Origin: Deltaproteobacteria bacterium
Lineage (GTDB): Bacteria; Desulfobacterota_B; Binatia; UBA9968
NCBI GenBank assembly: GCA_022545745.1
Contig: JACZQL010000138.1
Location: 1-5,503, forward strand
Direction: 5' to 3'
DNA length: 5,503 bases
Numbering within the stretch: position 1 is the stretch's first letter; every line of letters begins with the position of its first letter. This document shows, piece by piece, positions 5,223 through 5,503 of the stretch. Below the pieces are notes generated by a model that made no database searches, was not told the DNA's origin, and worked only from the letters and a program-made list of their open reading frames with translations. The translations under genes and the position numbers were made by a program.

Positions 5223-5503
5223 TTGGCACAGCTGAAACCGCGCGGCGATTCCCTTCTTCTGGCGAATGCGTTGCTTGGTACGTTTCTTTCCGGGGCGGCG
5301 ATCCGGATCTTTGAGGTGGCCATGCCCACAGTGGCCGCCGATCTGGACACAGACCTTGTGGGGGTGATGTGGGCGGTCTTGGCTTTCAACCTTGCCGCTA
5401 GCGGCCTCTCGCTTGTGTTCGGAAGGATCGGGGATCTTTACGGCCATCACAAGATGTATGGCCTGGGTTATTTGGTATTCCTGGCCGGTTTCCTCCTCTG
5501 TGG
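5223..5503 (+). CDS. MFS transporter, DHA2 (EmrB/QacA)-like, N-terminal part (runs off right edge)
   Basis: The first 93 residues of a proton-coupled major facilitator superfamily protein in the inner membrane. TM1 spans about residues 11-33 and runs into EVAMPTVAADL (31-41), the post-TM1 signature of 14-helix drug/metabolite exporters. TM2 covers about 45-66 and is followed by motif A, GRIGDLYGHHKM (67-78), with G67, R68, D71, G74 and K77 in their expected places. TM3 starts near 79 and is cut by the window end. The TTG start rests on a strong SD and an upstream in-frame stop. It is 162 bases downstream of the bicupin on the same strand, so it may serve the same pathway by moving the substrate or product, but direction and cargo cannot be read. 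Family members usually reach 450-530 residues. Confidence 0.88.
   Translation, partial: MAQLKPRGDSLLLANALLGTFLSGAAIRIFEVAMPTVAADLDTDLVGVMWAVLAFNLAASGLSLVFGRIGDLYGHHKMYGLGYLVFLAGFLLC

Noticed and set aside
5142..5450. 102-residue minus-strand open frame
   Set aside because: It is antisense to the MFS transporter frame, which has TM segments, motif A and a strong SD.

Overview
The window looks like bacterial chromosome with roughly balanced base composition. Reasons for bacteria: the plus-strand genes carry Shine-Dalgarno sites, one gene starts at TTG, the gene content is amidohydrolase, cupins and a drug/metabolite-type MFS transporter, and the intergenic DNA holds decayed repeats of a kind common in genomes of environmental bacteria such as Desulfobacterota. 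The phylum cannot be named from this sequence. The leftmost gene, a DNA topoisomerase VI B subunit, is near-universal in archaea and patchy in bacteria, so it is the odd member; an archaeal source is not strictly excluded.

Layout. 1-729 (minus strand): the N-terminal 243 residues of topoisomerase VI subunit B, running off the left edge with its GHKL ATPase site intact. 730-1613: about 880 bases with no convincing gene. It holds a hairpin and a short inverted repeat near the topoisomerase promoter side, a 388-bp element bounded by 23-nt inverted repeats with a third internal copy (a possible IS remnant or MITE), and a palindrome, paired direct repeats and a hairpin in front of the next gene. 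1614-2747 and 2799-3386 (plus): an amidohydrolase-2 (ACMSD-like) metalloenzyme, then 51 bases later a small single-domain cupin with a 3-His metal site. 3387-3983: about 600 AT-rich noncoding bases made almost wholly of dispersed-repeat debris (a 145-nt imperfect hairpin, CTTTGCG and TCTGCG short-period repeats, a second hairpin), ending in a strong GC hairpin just before the next ribosome binding site. 3984-5060 (plus): a 358-residue bicupin. 5223-5503 (plus): the start of an MFS transporter, running off the right edge.

How the genes may work together (inference): a TIM-barrel amidohydrolase of the decarboxylase/hydrolase type, two cupin metalloenzymes and a transporter on the same strand resemble a small uptake-and-catabolism module, perhaps for an aromatic or other ring acid, where a cupin dioxygenase opens or oxidises the substrate and the ACMSD-like enzyme decarboxylates or hydrolyses the product. 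No substrate can be read from the sequence. The topoisomerase is divergently transcribed and probably unrelated in function.
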